NCBI GenBank assembly: GCA_963703355.1
Contig: OY969813.1
Coordinates: forward strand, 3,720,001 to 3,784,000
From: Puia sp963703355
GTDB taxonomy: Bacteria; Bacteroidota; Bacteroidia; Chitinophagales; Chitinophagaceae
Reading direction: 5' to 3'
Length of the DNA: 64,000 bases
Positions 10,038 to 17,904 of the stretch are shown piece after piece. Positions within the stretch are counted from its first letter, which is position 1. Each line of letters opens with the position of its first letter. The position numbers and the translations under genes were made by a program. The notes beneath the pieces are model-generated. The model was not told where the DNA came from, did no database searches, and was given only the letters and a program-made list of their open reading frames with translations.

Positions 10038-11429
10038 ATGAATAACACCTCACTATTGCTGGCGATTGACTGGGCAAATGCTGGCACCAAAGCCGCCCAA
10101 CTTGTACTTTCACTATCACTGATTGTAATCGTGCATGAGTTCGGTCATTATTTGCCTGCGAAGATTTTCAAATGCAGGGTGGAAAAATTTTTCCTGTTTT
10201 TTGATCCCTGGTTTGCACTCGTAAAGAAAAAAATAGGTGAAACAACGTATGGTATCGGATGGCTTCCACTCGGTGGATATGTTAAAATCTCTGGAATGGT
10301 GGACGAGAGTATGGATAAAGAACAGATGAGTAAGCCACCGCAGCCCTGGGAATTCAGAAGCAAACCAGCATGGCAGCGACTGATCATCATGGTGGGTGGT
10401 GTTACGATGAATATTCTGCTTGCATTCTTTATATATGCCATGATCCTCTTTACATGGGGTCAGAAAAAATTACCGATCTCAAGTCTTAGTTATGGCGTTG
10501 AAGTAACCGACAGTCTGATGTACGACGTTGGATTTCGCAACGGCGATAAAATTGTGTCGGTGAATGGTCAGGATATTAATTATTATGAAGAACTGGCGGA
10601 GAAAGTGCTGATGGCAGGTGGCGGACAGGTTGATATTATCCGCGACGGTGTTCACCAGACCATTCAGATACCCACTGCGATACTGGGTAAACTCGCTGAG
10701 AGAAAAAGAAACGGATCCCTTTTCTTTTTTCCGCGTATTCCTGTAATAGCAGATGTGATACCCGATTCTTCCAATGCATACAAAGCAGGGCTTAAAAGAT
10801 TTGATCAGATAGCAACCGTAGATGGAATCTCCACGCCCTTCTTTGAAGAATTTAAAAAAGCGATCAACGTCCACAAGGGACAAGAGGTGACGCTTACTGT
10901 AGATCGCAAAGGAGCAGTAGACACATTACACGTAAATGTTACACCCGAAGGCACCATTGGATTTTACAGAGTAGTGTATATGGACACGATGGACAGTCTC
11001 GGGCTTATTAAGATTGAAAAAACCCAATACAGTTTCTTTGGCTCTTTCCCTGCAGGAGTGGAACTCGCGGGAGAAAAATTAAAAAGTTATGTAGGACAGT
11101 TCAAGAAAATATTTTCTCCAAAAACAGAAGCATACAAAACCGTTGGAGGTTTTAAAGCGATGGGATCTGTGTTCCCCTCTATGTGGGACTGGCAGTCGTT
11201 CTGGATGATCACAGCATTCTTTTCCATTGCATTGGCGTTTATGAACATCCTTCCCATACCAGCTCTCGACGGGGGACATGTACTATTTACTTTACTTGAA
11301 ATGATCACGGGTCGTAAGCCGAGTCAGAAAGTATTGGAATATGCGCAGGTGGTAGGCATGGTGCTGATCCTTGCTCTCGTGATTTATGTAAACGGAAACG
11401 ACTGGTTTGGTTGGGGGAAAGGAAGGTGA
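10038..11429 (+). CDS. rseP: Site-2 zinc protease RseP (M50)
   Basis: Intramembrane metalloprotease that cuts anti-sigma factors and clears signal peptides. 463 residues. The zinc motif HEFGH is at about residues 35-39 in the first membrane helix, and the third ligand motif NILPIPALDGGH lies near residue 405. Two PDZ-like stretches lie between (around 155-210 and 235-300), and GWLPLGGYVKISGM follows the first helix. It starts 49 bp after dxr. It could serve the ECF/FecR systems encoded further right, but that is inference. Confidence 0.94.
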   Translation: MNNTSLLLAIDWANAGTKAAQLVLSLSLIVIVHEFGHYLPAKIFKCRVEKFFLFFDPWFALVKKKIGETTYGIGWLPLGGYVKISGMVDESMDKEQMSKPPQPWEFRSKPAWQRLIIMVGGVTMNILLAFFIYAMILFTWGQKKLPISSLSYGVEVTDSLMYDVGFRNGDKIVSVNGQDINYYEELAEKVLMAGGGQVDIIRDGVHQTIQIPTAILGKLAERKRNGSLFFFPRIPVIADVIPDSSNAYKAGLKRFDQIATVDGISTPFFEEFKKAINVHKGQEVTLTVDRKGAVDTLHVNVTPEGTIGFYRVVYMDTMDSLGLIKIEKTQYSFFGSFPAGVELAGEKLKSYVGQFKKIFSPKTEAYKTVGGFKAMGSVFPSMWDWQSFWMITAFFSIALAFMNILPIPALDGGHVLFTLLEMITGRKPSQKVLEYAQVVGMVLILALVIYVNGNDWFGWGKGR

Positions 11430-11433
11430 GGAA

Positions 11434-11473
11434 AGTATGGGAGTATGGGAGTATGGGAGTATGGGAGTATGGG
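11434..11473. repeat. Five perfect tandem copies of an 8-bp unit
   Basis: AGTATGGG is repeated five times without error, starting 4 bp after the rseP stop codon; a sixth, broken copy follows. Located in the short gap between rseP and the next lipoprotein gene. Confidence 0.9.
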
Positions 11474-11526
11474 AGTGCAACTCTTTCGTTAAAATATTTG
11501 TCATCTGATTGATTCAAAATCACCAG

Positions 11527-11880
11527 ATGAAAAAAGCGCTGTTTTTCTTTCTACTATCTGCCATTCTTTTTTCCTGCAGCAAGAGTAAAACAACTCCGGA
11601 GCCAAAAATAGTAGTCGGCATTTTATATTATCAGGACCCTGCTTCAGATGGCGCCGGTCTTTATTTTCTTACTGACAGCGCCCATGAATACCTTTATTTT
11701 TATGACAGTTCCGGAGATCATTTTAACGACCCCGATGATTTCAAAGATTCATTGAACAAACACCTGCGTCTTACCTATCTGGACGAAGGAAGAAGGGGAT
11801 GTCCCTGGTGCCAGGTACCAGTAGTGCCTGTATCCATGGAAGAGCGTATAGTCAAACTAATCAGCCTGACTAAAGACTAA
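11527..11880 (+). CDS. Small predicted lipoprotein, unknown function
   Basis: 117 residues from the ATG at 11527; an upstream ATG at 11509 would add six residues before the signal peptide. The N-terminus MKKALFFFLLSAILFSC is a clear lipoprotein signal with lipobox LFSC. The mature part is acidic and has a CPWC pair (GCPWCQVP) near its C-terminus that could form a disulphide or bind metal. No family recognised. It lies between rseP and the tmRNA gene on the same strand. Confidence 0.65.
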   Translation: MKKALFFFLLSAILFSCSKSKTTPEPKIVVGILYYQDPASDGAGLYFLTDSAHEYLYFYDSSGDHFNDPDDFKDSLNKHLRLTYLDEGRRGCPWCQVPVVPVSMEERIVKLISLTKD

Positions 11881-11931
11881 TGCGCTATTCCTATCTTCAG
11901 ATTGGGATACTGACAGTTGGAAAAAATTGAC

Positions 11932-11939
11932 TAAATTTG
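11932..11939 (+). promoter_or_regulatory. ssrA: -7 box of the tmRNA gene
   Basis: TAAATTTG matches the Bacteroidota TAnnTTTG consensus and ends 14 bp before the mature tmRNA 5' end; TTG-containing sequence lies upstream. Expected position for a short 5' leader removed by RNase P. Confidence 0.55.
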
Positions 11940-11953
11940 CAGGTTCATTTATC

Positions 11954-12321
11954 GGGGGTGCCTGGTATTGACAGCGTAGATCTTTGAAAGTATAAGCATG
12001 TCGTGCGTTGGATAATTAGCACGTAAATCTGAATATTCAAAACTCAAATGGCAATACACAGTATGCCATGGCTGCCTAATCAGTGATTAAGTAGTCATTC
12101 GGGCCGTGTGGCAGGTTCGCCTGTTACCAAGCTGCACCGCCGACTAAAAACAAAAGAGGATGCTGTTCAGAAAGGCTGTGATCTGAGCTCAAGACGATTC
12201 AGCTAAGGAAATGATTGGTTTGTTGCTACCCGGTTATTTCCCGACAATCAATTAGCAAATAAGCATGTAGAAAGCTTTTTAAGAATATGTTTGGACAGGA
12301 GTTCGATTCTCCTCACCTCCA
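11954..12321 (+). ncRNA. ssrA: tmRNA (transfer-messenger RNA)
   Basis: Rescues stalled ribosomes with SmpB. The 5' end GGGGGTGCCTGG pairs as a 7-bp acceptor stem with CACCTCC at 12314-12320 (one G-U), and the T-arm GGAGTTCGATTCTCC is just before it. Discriminator A is at 12321 and the CCA end is not encoded. The tag reading frame is 12050-12079: resume codon GGC, then peptide GNTQYAMAA and TAA, ending in the AA proteolysis signal. Length about 368 nt is normal. The 3' end doubles as the integration site of the mobile element downstream; the last 22 bp are duplicated at 35804. Confidence 0.95.
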
Positions 12322-12322
12322 C
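12301..12322 (+). repeat. attL: tmRNA 3' end, left direct repeat of the element
   Basis: The 22 bp from GTTCGATTCT to the CTCCAC end, inside the tmRNA T-arm and acceptor, recur exactly at 35804-35825. The integrase gene begins 249 bp to the right. This is the classic layout of an element inserted at a tmRNA 3' end that restores the gene. Confidence 0.88.
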
Positions 12323-12345
12323 TTTTTAGTAAGTTGTTTATGTTT

Positions 12346-12388
12346 GAAAGCTCGTGAAACGCAGTGTTTACGGGCTTTCTGCTTTTTA
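12346..12388 (+). terminator. ssrA: Terminator after tmRNA, supplied by the element
   Basis: GAAAGCTCGTGAAAC pairs with GTTTACGGGCTTTC around a 5-nt loop, followed by TGCTTTTT. It ends transcription of the tmRNA about 25 bp after its 3' end. Since it lies inside the element, the native tmRNA terminator is presumably one of those at 35834 or 36627. Confidence 0.7.
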
Positions 12389-12424
12389 TGACCCACCGGA
12401 TTTCACCGAAAAATAGCCTTGTTG

Positions 12425-12442
12425 AGGTGTAAAATTCGGTGA
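12425..12442. repeat. 18-bp direct repeat, left inner end (candidate arm site)
   Basis: AGGTGTAAAATTCGGTGA occurs here and again at 35733-35750, once near each end of the element and nowhere else noticed. Likely arm-type binding site for the integrase or excisionase. Confidence 0.6.
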
Positions 12443-12474
12443 TAGTTGTTTTTTTAAGGCGACTATCACCGAAT
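12434..12474. repeat. 13-bp perfect inverted repeat upstream of the integrase
   Basis: ATTCGGTGATAGT and ACTATCACCGAAT are separated by 15 bp; the left arm overlaps the 18-bp end repeat. A further TTTCACCGAA half-site lies at about 12406. Could be integrase arm sites, an autoregulatory operator or a transcript hairpin. Confidence 0.6.
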
Positions 12475-12570
12475 CCGCTGCAAGACAATGAAAATCAACA
12501 TGTTCAAAAAATGAACATCTTGTTTTCAGGTAGGTGAAAATGTATTTTTAAACAATTAAATACACCGGAA

Positions 12571-13842
12571 ATGGGAGCAACAATTAATGCATTATTTTTT
12601 GTAAAAAAATCTTACAAAAACGCGAAGGGTAAAGTGCCTATCTATTTGAGAATCACTATCAACGGATCCAGATTCGAAGTTAGTATCAATCGACAGATAG
12701 ATTATTTTAACTGGCATGCGAAAGTTGGAAGAGCCAACGGATTTACTGAAGAAGCGAAAACATTAAATAGTTTTCTGGATACGTTGAGAAGCAGAGCCGT
12801 TAATTACGAACAGGAAATTTTCAGAGAAGGCAAGGAGTTAAATATCGAAACCTTCAGGGAAAAATGGTTGGGAATAAAAGAGAAGCCGGTCATGCTAGTC
12901 GACGTTTTCCTGGAACATAACCGGAAAATGAAATTGCTGGTCGGAAAGGAATATGCTCAATTGACTTATATCCGATATGAAACCACACTGGCCCATACAA
13001 AAAAATTCCTCCTTTATAAATATGGGAAAGAAGATATCGATATCAAAAAACTGGACTACAGTTTCATAAACGAATTTGCATTCTGGCTGAAAGCAATCCG
13101 GAATTGTAATCAGAATTCCACGATCAAATACCTGAGCAACTTTAAAAAGATCGTGAACTTCTGTATCCAAAGTGGATTTATTGTCCGGAATCCATTTGTC
13201 GGATTTAAGCTGGTGAAAAAAGAAGTGGTACGTGAAATCCTGTCAAAAGAAGATCTTGAAAAAATGGCCAACGTTCAATTCCCAACAGAACGAAGTGGCC
13301 AGGTCAGAGACATATTTCTTTTTTGCTGTTATACTGGATTGGCCTATGCTGATATCAAAAAGTTGAAGCGATCTGAAATTGTGGTCGGAGTCGATGGCGA
13401 ACGATGGATTTTTACTTCAAGGCAAAAGACAGATACGCCTTCAAAAATTCCTTTACTTCCCGCGGCTTTGGAAATCCTTAACAGGTATGAAAACAATCCA
13501 ATGTGCCTTAATAAAGATCTTTTGATGCCTGTTCTGAGTAACCAGAAGATGAATGATTATCTAAAGCAGATTGCAGACCTGTCCGGCATCGATAAGGTTC
13601 TGACCTTTCATATTGCACGGCATACTTTCGCAACGACTATAACGCTCTCTAATGGAGTTCCAATAGAAACGGTTTCCAAGATGCTCGGGCATAAAAGCCT
13701 GCGTACCACGCAACATTATGCCAAGATTCTGGATTTGAAGGTTAGTCAGGACATGGGCGCGCTTAGGGAAAAGATGAATCTGGTAAATCGGTCTACCATC
13801 GGAACCAGGGATAAGGATCAAATAAATGATCATGGGTATTAA
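12571..13842 (+). CDS. Tyrosine site-specific integrase of CTnDOT type
   Basis: 423-residue tyrosine recombinase expected to insert and excise the element. N-terminal arm-binding domain (about 1-95), SAM-like core-binding domain (about 105-210) and catalytic domain (about 220-400). The C-terminal active site is clear: HIARHTFATT (His-x-x-Arg), GHKS and the nucleophile region TTQHYAKI. The first catalytic Arg position reads CYTGLAYADI; many Bacteroidota integrases, including IntDOT, also lack this Arg. It lies 249 bp from attL and reads into the element. Its 3' end overlaps the next gene by 50 bp tail-to-tail. Confidence 0.93.
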   Translation: MGATINALFFVKKSYKNAKGKVPIYLRITINGSRFEVSINRQIDYFNWHAKVGRANGFTEEAKTLNSFLDTLRSRAVNYEQEIFREGKELNIETFREKWLGIKEKPVMLVDVFLEHNRKMKLLVGKEYAQLTYIRYETTLAHTKKFLLYKYGKEDIDIKKLDYSFINEFAFWLKAIRNCNQNSTIKYLSNFKKIVNFCIQSGFIVRNPFVGFKLVKKEVVREILSKEDLEKMANVQFPTERSGQVRDIFLFCCYTGLAYADIKKLKRSEIVVGVDGERWIFTSRQKTDTPSKIPLLPAALEILNRYENNPMCLNKDLLMPVLSNQKMNDYLKQIADLSGIDKVLTFHIARHTFATTITLSNGVPIETVSKMLGHKSLRTTQHYAKILDLKVSQDMGALREKMNLVNRSTIGTRDKDQINDHGY

Positions 13843-14251
13843 AAATCAATAATTCCAACTGCCTGTTATCTGAGCTTAATGACCCCAAATATTTGCCGGT
13901 GGTAATATGATCCCCTTTTTTTACAAAAGGGGAGTCAATATCATTATAGGATATAAAGTAATCTCCATATTTAATATTAATAGTAAAATAATCACCTACA
14001 GAAAAGACGGCATCAACATCTCCTTTAAAAACAGCTTTAACGGAGTCGTTTTGACTTGGCGTGAATATTATATGAGGTGTATTGACTGCAATAACATGAG
14101 AATTAAAATCTTTCTCTATAATATATTTCGAGACGTTGGAAATTGGCATAGGCCAAGTGCCTTTTGATTTTTCAAACTCACTGGATTCTTTCTTTTGAGC
14201 ATGACCCCAAAGGAAGCTGATAGAAAATGTTATTAATAATAATTGTTTCAC
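13793..14251 (-). CDS. Exported LytM/M23-like protein without catalytic His
   Basis: 152 residues with a signal peptide (MKQLLLITFSISFLWGHAQ). The rest resembles the LytM fold of EnvC-type murein hydrolase activators: WPMPISNVSKYI, then KAVFKGDVDAVFSVGDYFTI, YGDYFISY and VKKGDHITTGKYLGSL. The zinc ligands of active M23 peptidases (HxxxD and HxH) are not seen, so it is probably an inactive, regulatory or binding form. Shorter than full EnvC; no coiled coil. Converges with the integrase with a 50-bp overlap. Confidence 0.55.
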   Translation of the reverse strand: MKQLLLITFSISFLWGHAQKKESSEFEKSKGTWPMPISNVSKYIIEKDFNSHVIAVNTPHIIFTPSQNDSVKAVFKGDVDAVFSVGDYFTINIKYGDYFISYNDIDSPFVKKGDHITTGKYLGSLSSDNRQLELLIFNTHDHLFDPYPWFRW

Positions 14252-14302
14252 TATAGAAATAAAAGTCTTGAACGTATTCGCAAACTACTGATTGAATTTA
14301 AT

Positions 14303-14692
14303 TTATAAAGGAAATATCAATTCTTTCTTGTAGTTAAATTCTGAGGTCGGAATAACTTCGATGACTGGATCACCAGCTAAATAATCGTATCGGTCTAATA
14401 GCAGTATTATAGTCCATCGTTCTTGTATGTCTTCAACTAAGAAAACGTCGATATTATCTGTTTGAACATTATATGAAAAACGCTCTTTAACTCTTTCTAA
14501 TCCGGCAATTGAAATATCCTTCTTTATGAGGTCTAGATTTGATTCTGAATATGCAATTCCAAAAATAAAATAAGCTGATTTTACATTAATATTTATTTTC
14601 TGCTTGATCAATGCAGTTTTTAACATTTGATATCGCGAATCTTTTTCCTTTGGTTCTTGGCGGAATATCTTTTTTATTTCAGAGAATTTCAT
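14303..14692 (-). CDS. Hypothetical protein, 129 residues
   Basis: No family recognised. Soluble, no signal peptide, basic N-terminus (MKFSEIKKIFRQEPKEKDSR) then mixed alpha/beta sequence. It lies 51 bp before the lipobox-free M23-like gene on the same strand, within the left arm of the element. AT-rich like its neighbours. Real coding is supported by length and the tight gap to the next gene. Confidence 0.5.
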   Translation of the reverse strand: MKFSEIKKIFRQEPKEKDSRYQMLKTALIKQKININVKSAYFIFGIAYSESNLDLIKKDISIAGLERVKERFSYNVQTDNIDVFLVEDIQERWTIILLLDRYDYLAGDPVIEVIPTSEFNYKKELIFPL

Positions 14693-14734
14693 TTAAGCTA
14701 TTTTTATATTGACCGGTTCCTTTAAATTAAGATT

Positions 14735-15025
14735 TCACTTCGGAAGTAAAAGAACGTTTATCAGACTACCAAAAAATGGATTGTATGAAGGTATGTAAGA
14801 TATATATTTTCCCTTCACCAGTTCCTTCACGCATTTGTGATAAGTAGCAGTTGCATTCACCTTTGACATTGACATGATTTTACGTCTTGAAACCGGTATC
14901 GGATTTACAAATTTGTTTTGATGCCATAGCTCCAAAATGGCCATATAGATGCAAATATGCGAATGAGTAATCCAATCATGCGTTTGAATCGTTTTGAAGA
15001 AATCAGATAGTATTTTCTCGTACAT
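14735..15025 (-). CDS. Winged-helix-like accessory protein of Bacteroidota mobile elements
   Basis: 96 residues. The central part NPIPVSRRKIMSMSKVNATATYHKCVKELVKGKYISYIPSYNPF reads like a helix-turn-helix plus wing and ends with a VLLLP segment. Proteins of this type are regularly seen next to excisionase-like genes on Bacteroidota integrative elements; their job is not established. It lies 11 bp downstream of the excisionase-like gene and is probably co-transcribed with it. Confidence 0.6.
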   Translation of the reverse strand: MYEKILSDFFKTIQTHDWITHSHICIYMAILELWHQNKFVNPIPVSRRKIMSMSKVNATATYHKCVKELVKGKYISYIPSYNPFFGSLINVLLLPK

Positions 15026-15036
15026 TGAAAATCTGT

Positions 15037-15303
15037 TTACGAGGTCTGATTATTGAGCATTCTTTCAATGTCCTCCAACTTATAATAATGGACACCGCCA
15101 ATCTTTGACGATACTAATTTTCCGGTAATTCTGAGGCTTTGAAGTTTACTGGAACCGATCTTCAAATAACTACGCACCTCGCTGCTTTTTAACCAGCCCT
15201 TTGGACTATCTTTTTTAGATTCTGAGATGACTCCTTTGAGGTCCATTAATAACCTTACCCGGAACTGTTCAAGATCTTCCCTCGTGATGATTTCTGCTGA
15301 CAT
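15037..15303 (-). CDS. Excisionase-like helix-turn-helix protein
   Basis: 88 residues. After an N-terminal helical segment, the MerR/excisionase-type DNA-binding motif GWLKSSEVRSYLKIGSSKLQSLRITGKLVSSKIGGVHYYKLEDIERML fills the C-terminal half (quoted here only to show order: WLKSSEV, GSSKLQSLR, KIGGVHYY). Such proteins act as directionality factors or as repressors of element genes. First gene of the leftward set, divergent from the mobilisation genes, with the candidate oriT in the 420-bp gap between. Confidence 0.75.
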   Translation of the reverse strand: MSAEIITREDLEQFRVRLLMDLKGVISESKKDSPKGWLKSSEVRSYLKIGSSKLQSLRITGKLVSSKIGGVHYYKLEDIERMLNNQTS

Positions 15304-15724
15304 AACAATGTTTTATAGGTGGACTAATTATTGTTCAAAAATATAATCCTTTTTTCAGTTGATCCTATACGAAAAATGGATAGGATCAACCACACTTCGC
15401 TCGAACTGTAATAGAAAATGAACCGACTTATTAACGACCCAAAATTAAAATTCCGTATGGGTTTTAACCTCTTCCATATTTGCATAGGTTATGTCAGGAC
15501 AGTATCGCGAGTTTAATTTTGTTCTCCAGATCATAAAGGAAAACTGAATTGTTAGAACAAATAAATACGGCCCGATATCAAAATTCCCGGAAAGTTTTTG
15601 TTCGACGTTTAGTTTCCCAGTCTGGAAACGGTGAAATGTACGTTTGGCTGCCAAACGAAATTTCACCCGTTCACTCCGGAGTCGTTTTGGGGATTTGTTA
15701 AAGAAATAATAAGTGAAAAGTGAT
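15304..15724. other. Divergent intergenic region between excisionase-like and mob genes
   Basis: About 420 bp without a convincing gene. A leftward frame of 103 codons (15445-15756) exists but overlaps the hairpins and the mob start and has no family resemblance. The right half holds the candidate oriT at 15611-15682. Confidence 0.6.
15611..15682. other. Candidate origin of transfer (oriT) hairpin cluster
   Basis: Three nested or adjacent inverted repeats lie 40-110 bp upstream of the mob genes. First, GTTTCC/GGAAAC with a 6-nt spacer (15612-15629). Second, a compound hairpin 15627-15671: outer AACG+GTGAAAT with ATTTCAC+CGTT (one bulge) around inner CGTTTGGC/GCCAAACG with a 1-nt loop. Third, the 10-bp palindrome ACTCCGGAGT (15673-15682). 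Inverted repeats close to a relaxase/accessory operon are typical of oriT. The nick site itself cannot be placed. Confidence 0.55.
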
Positions 15725-16120
15725 ATGAAAAAGAAGACAACAAGCAATTTGACCAAGCGGGTGACAGTTAGATTTTCGCCTGAAGAATATTCTAAGATAT
15801 TCCATTCCTATAAACGGACAACAAGTCGTCGGCTGAGCGAATATTTCAGGTCAATTATGTTGGAAAAACCGATTACGGTTTATACGAGAAATCAATCGCT
15901 GGACAACGTGCAGACAGAATTAATTGCTATAAAAACTGAGCTGAGGGCCATCGGAAATAATTTCAATCAGGCTGTCAAAAAACTTCACTTGATAGAGCAT
16001 ACTTCCGGCACCAGAATATGGATAATAGATCAGGAATCGAGGTGGCTGGAAAACGCGAGAAAGGTCGACGAAATATCTTCCAAAATCAGTAAAATTTCCC
16101 GGTTATGGTTGCCAGAATAA
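15725..16120 (+). CDS. MobC/BmgB-like mobilisation accessory protein
   Basis: 131 residues from the ATG at 15725 (a GTG at 15713 would add four). The N-terminus KRVTVRFSPEEYSKIF is a ribbon-helix-helix type DNA-binding start, followed by RRLSEYFRSIMLEKPITVYTR and IKTELRAIGNNFNQAVKKLH, the pattern of Bacteroidota MobC relaxosome proteins. It would bind oriT and help the relaxase nick. Its last 16 bp overlap the start of the relaxase frame. Confidence 0.85.
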   Translation: MKKKTTSNLTKRVTVRFSPEEYSKIFHSYKRTTSRRLSEYFRSIMLEKPITVYTRNQSLDNVQTELIAIKTELRAIGNNFNQAVKKLHLIEHTSGTRIWIIDQESRWLENARKVDEISSKISKISRLWLPE

Positions 16121-17351
16121 ATACCGGAAAAAATATTGCAAAAGCCCTTAATTATAATGAGCAGAAAGTCCAGGCGGGAAAGGCTGAATTGATCTCTGCT
16201 TCAGGTTTTTTAAAAGAACCTGAAGAAATGAATTTTTATCAAAAAATGTGGCACTACGAAAGACTAATTAACCTCAACAAACGGACTCTACAAATGCACT
16301 TCATGTGTCCCTGAATTTTGATCCGTCTGAGAAACTTAATAAGGCAACATTAATTGAAATTGCGGATAGCTATATGAATCAAATTGGCTTTCGTGATCAA
16401 CCATATCTCGTTTATCGCCATGACGATGCCGGTCATCCCCATATTCATATTGTAAGCACCAATATTCAGTCATCGGGCAATAGAATATCCATGCACAATA
16501 TGGGGAGAAATCAATCTGAAAGAGCCAGGAAATCTATTGAAATTGAATTTAAACTGGTGAAAGCAGAAAGTCGGAAGACCGGGAAGGCATCAGATCTAAT
16601 TCCGGTCAATGCCGGCAAGGTTATTTATGGGAAGGCAGAAACCCGTCAGGCCATTTCAAACGTTTTAAATGTGGTCGTAAACCAATTCCGTTACGCATCT
16701 TTACCAGAGTTAAATGCTATCCTGCGACTTTATAATGTTGTGGCCGATCCTGGCGTGGGCGGTTCGCGTATTAATAAACATAACGGTCTTACATATCGAA
16801 TCCTTGACGAAGGCGGGAATAAGGTCGGCGTGCCCATAAAAGCCAGCTCATTTTTCATGAAGCCCACTTTGAAAATGCTGGAGTCCAAATATTCGGAAAA
16901 CGAAACGTTGAGGCAGCCTTTCAAAGGACGTGTGACTACCGAGCTGAAGTTCAATCTGATGAAAAACCCTAAGTCATTAATGGATTTCACAAAGAACTTA
17001 TCATCAAGTGGTATCAATGTGATTTTGAGGCAAAGTAAAACGGGTCAGATATATGGGATTACCTATGTAGACTTTAAAACAAAATCCGTTTTCAATGGGA
17101 GCGACCTGGGTAAGGAATACAGTGCCAAGGGAATTTTAGAAAGACTTGGATTGGAAGATAAAGTGGTTATAAATCAAGGTCTGGAACCTCACGGCAATCG
17201 CCACAATGAGGTTGGACATAATGAAGAAGTTTTTAATGCTAAAAGTGTTCTCGTTGATGCCTTACTTAGACCGGAATATGTCCTGGAAAATCAAATACCA
17301 TTTCCGTTTAAAAAGGACGCCAAGAAGAAAAAAAGGGGCTTGTCCAGATAA
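16105..17351 (+). pseudogene. MOBP-like relaxase (BmgA type), disrupted by a frameshift
   Basis: The relaxase is split into two frames. The first (16105-16314) starts MVARINTGKNIAKALNYNEQKV and runs in frame up to KRT near 16287. The normal continuation TNALHVSLNFDPSEKL is then read in the frame that ends at 17351. An extra CT dinucleotide at about 16288-16289, in ACTCTACA, explains the shift. The downstream part keeps HDDAGHPHIHIVSTNI, the three-His metal motif, and NMGRNQSERARK. The first frame carries the N-terminal catalytic region but would end after 69 codons. Without recoding no full relaxase is made. A sequencing error is possible. Confidence 0.85.
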
Positions 17352-17462
17352 TATATCTCTATTTCCTAAAAACACATTAATCAATTTGCTGGGAACGTTA
17401 ATTGTTTTCACTATTTTGTTAGCTACAGAATTACAAAGTTTCAACATTTTAAATAGATAAAA

Positions 17463-17897
17463 ATGGGTTACGAAATTCATATTACCCGAAAAGAGAACTG
17501 GCATGATGAGGATGAAGCGTTAAATATCACCCAAAAGGAATGGGAGGATTATATTTCATCTGACAAAGAAATGAGGCTTGATGGTTTTTCTGAAATTGTT
17601 TTGCAAGACGGGAAAGTTTTTCGAACCGAGGATCCGAGTTTGGCTATTTGGACTGCATATTCGGGTGACGGAGTAGATCATAATCATGCGTGGATTTGGT
17701 TGAGTAATGGGAATATTGACATTAAAAATCCTGATCAGGAAATTATTAATAAAATGCTCGAAATATCGGCATATTTCGGTGCAAAAGTGCAAGGTGACGA
17801 GGAAGAGATATATACTAAAAATGATTTAGGACATGTTGAAGGATCATCTATTGAAAAAATAAAAGAACCTAAAAAACCGTGGTGGAGATTTTGGTAG
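17463..17897 (+). CDS. Uncharacterised conserved protein, MGYxIHITR family
   Basis: 144 residues beginning MGYEIHITRKENWHDEDE, a recognisable small soluble family found scattered in many bacteria with no assigned function; WIWLSNGNIDIKNPD and GAKVQGDEEEIY are further typical blocks. Members often appear beside cargo or polymorphic-toxin genes, so an immunity-like role is possible but unproven. Acidic, ends in the aromatic run KPWWRFW. Starts 111 bp after the broken relaxase and 7 bp before the next gene. Confidence 0.65.
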   Translation: MGYEIHITRKENWHDEDEALNITQKEWEDYISSDKEMRLDGFSEIVLQDGKVFRTEDPSLAIWTAYSGDGVDHNHAWIWLSNGNIDIKNPDQEIINKMLEISAYFGAKVQGDEEEIYTKNDLGHVEGSSIEKIKEPKKPWWRFW

Positions 17898-17904
17898 AGA
17901 GTTA

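Noticed and set aside
15445..15756. 103-codon leftward frame in the candidate oriT region
   Set aside because: It overlaps the hairpins and the mob gene start, shows no family features and is best explained by chance.
17206..17460. 84-codon frame overlapping the relaxase 3' end, with a hydrophobic tail
   Set aside because: Most of it is an out-of-frame reading of the relaxase; the hydrophobic part alone is too little to support a gene.
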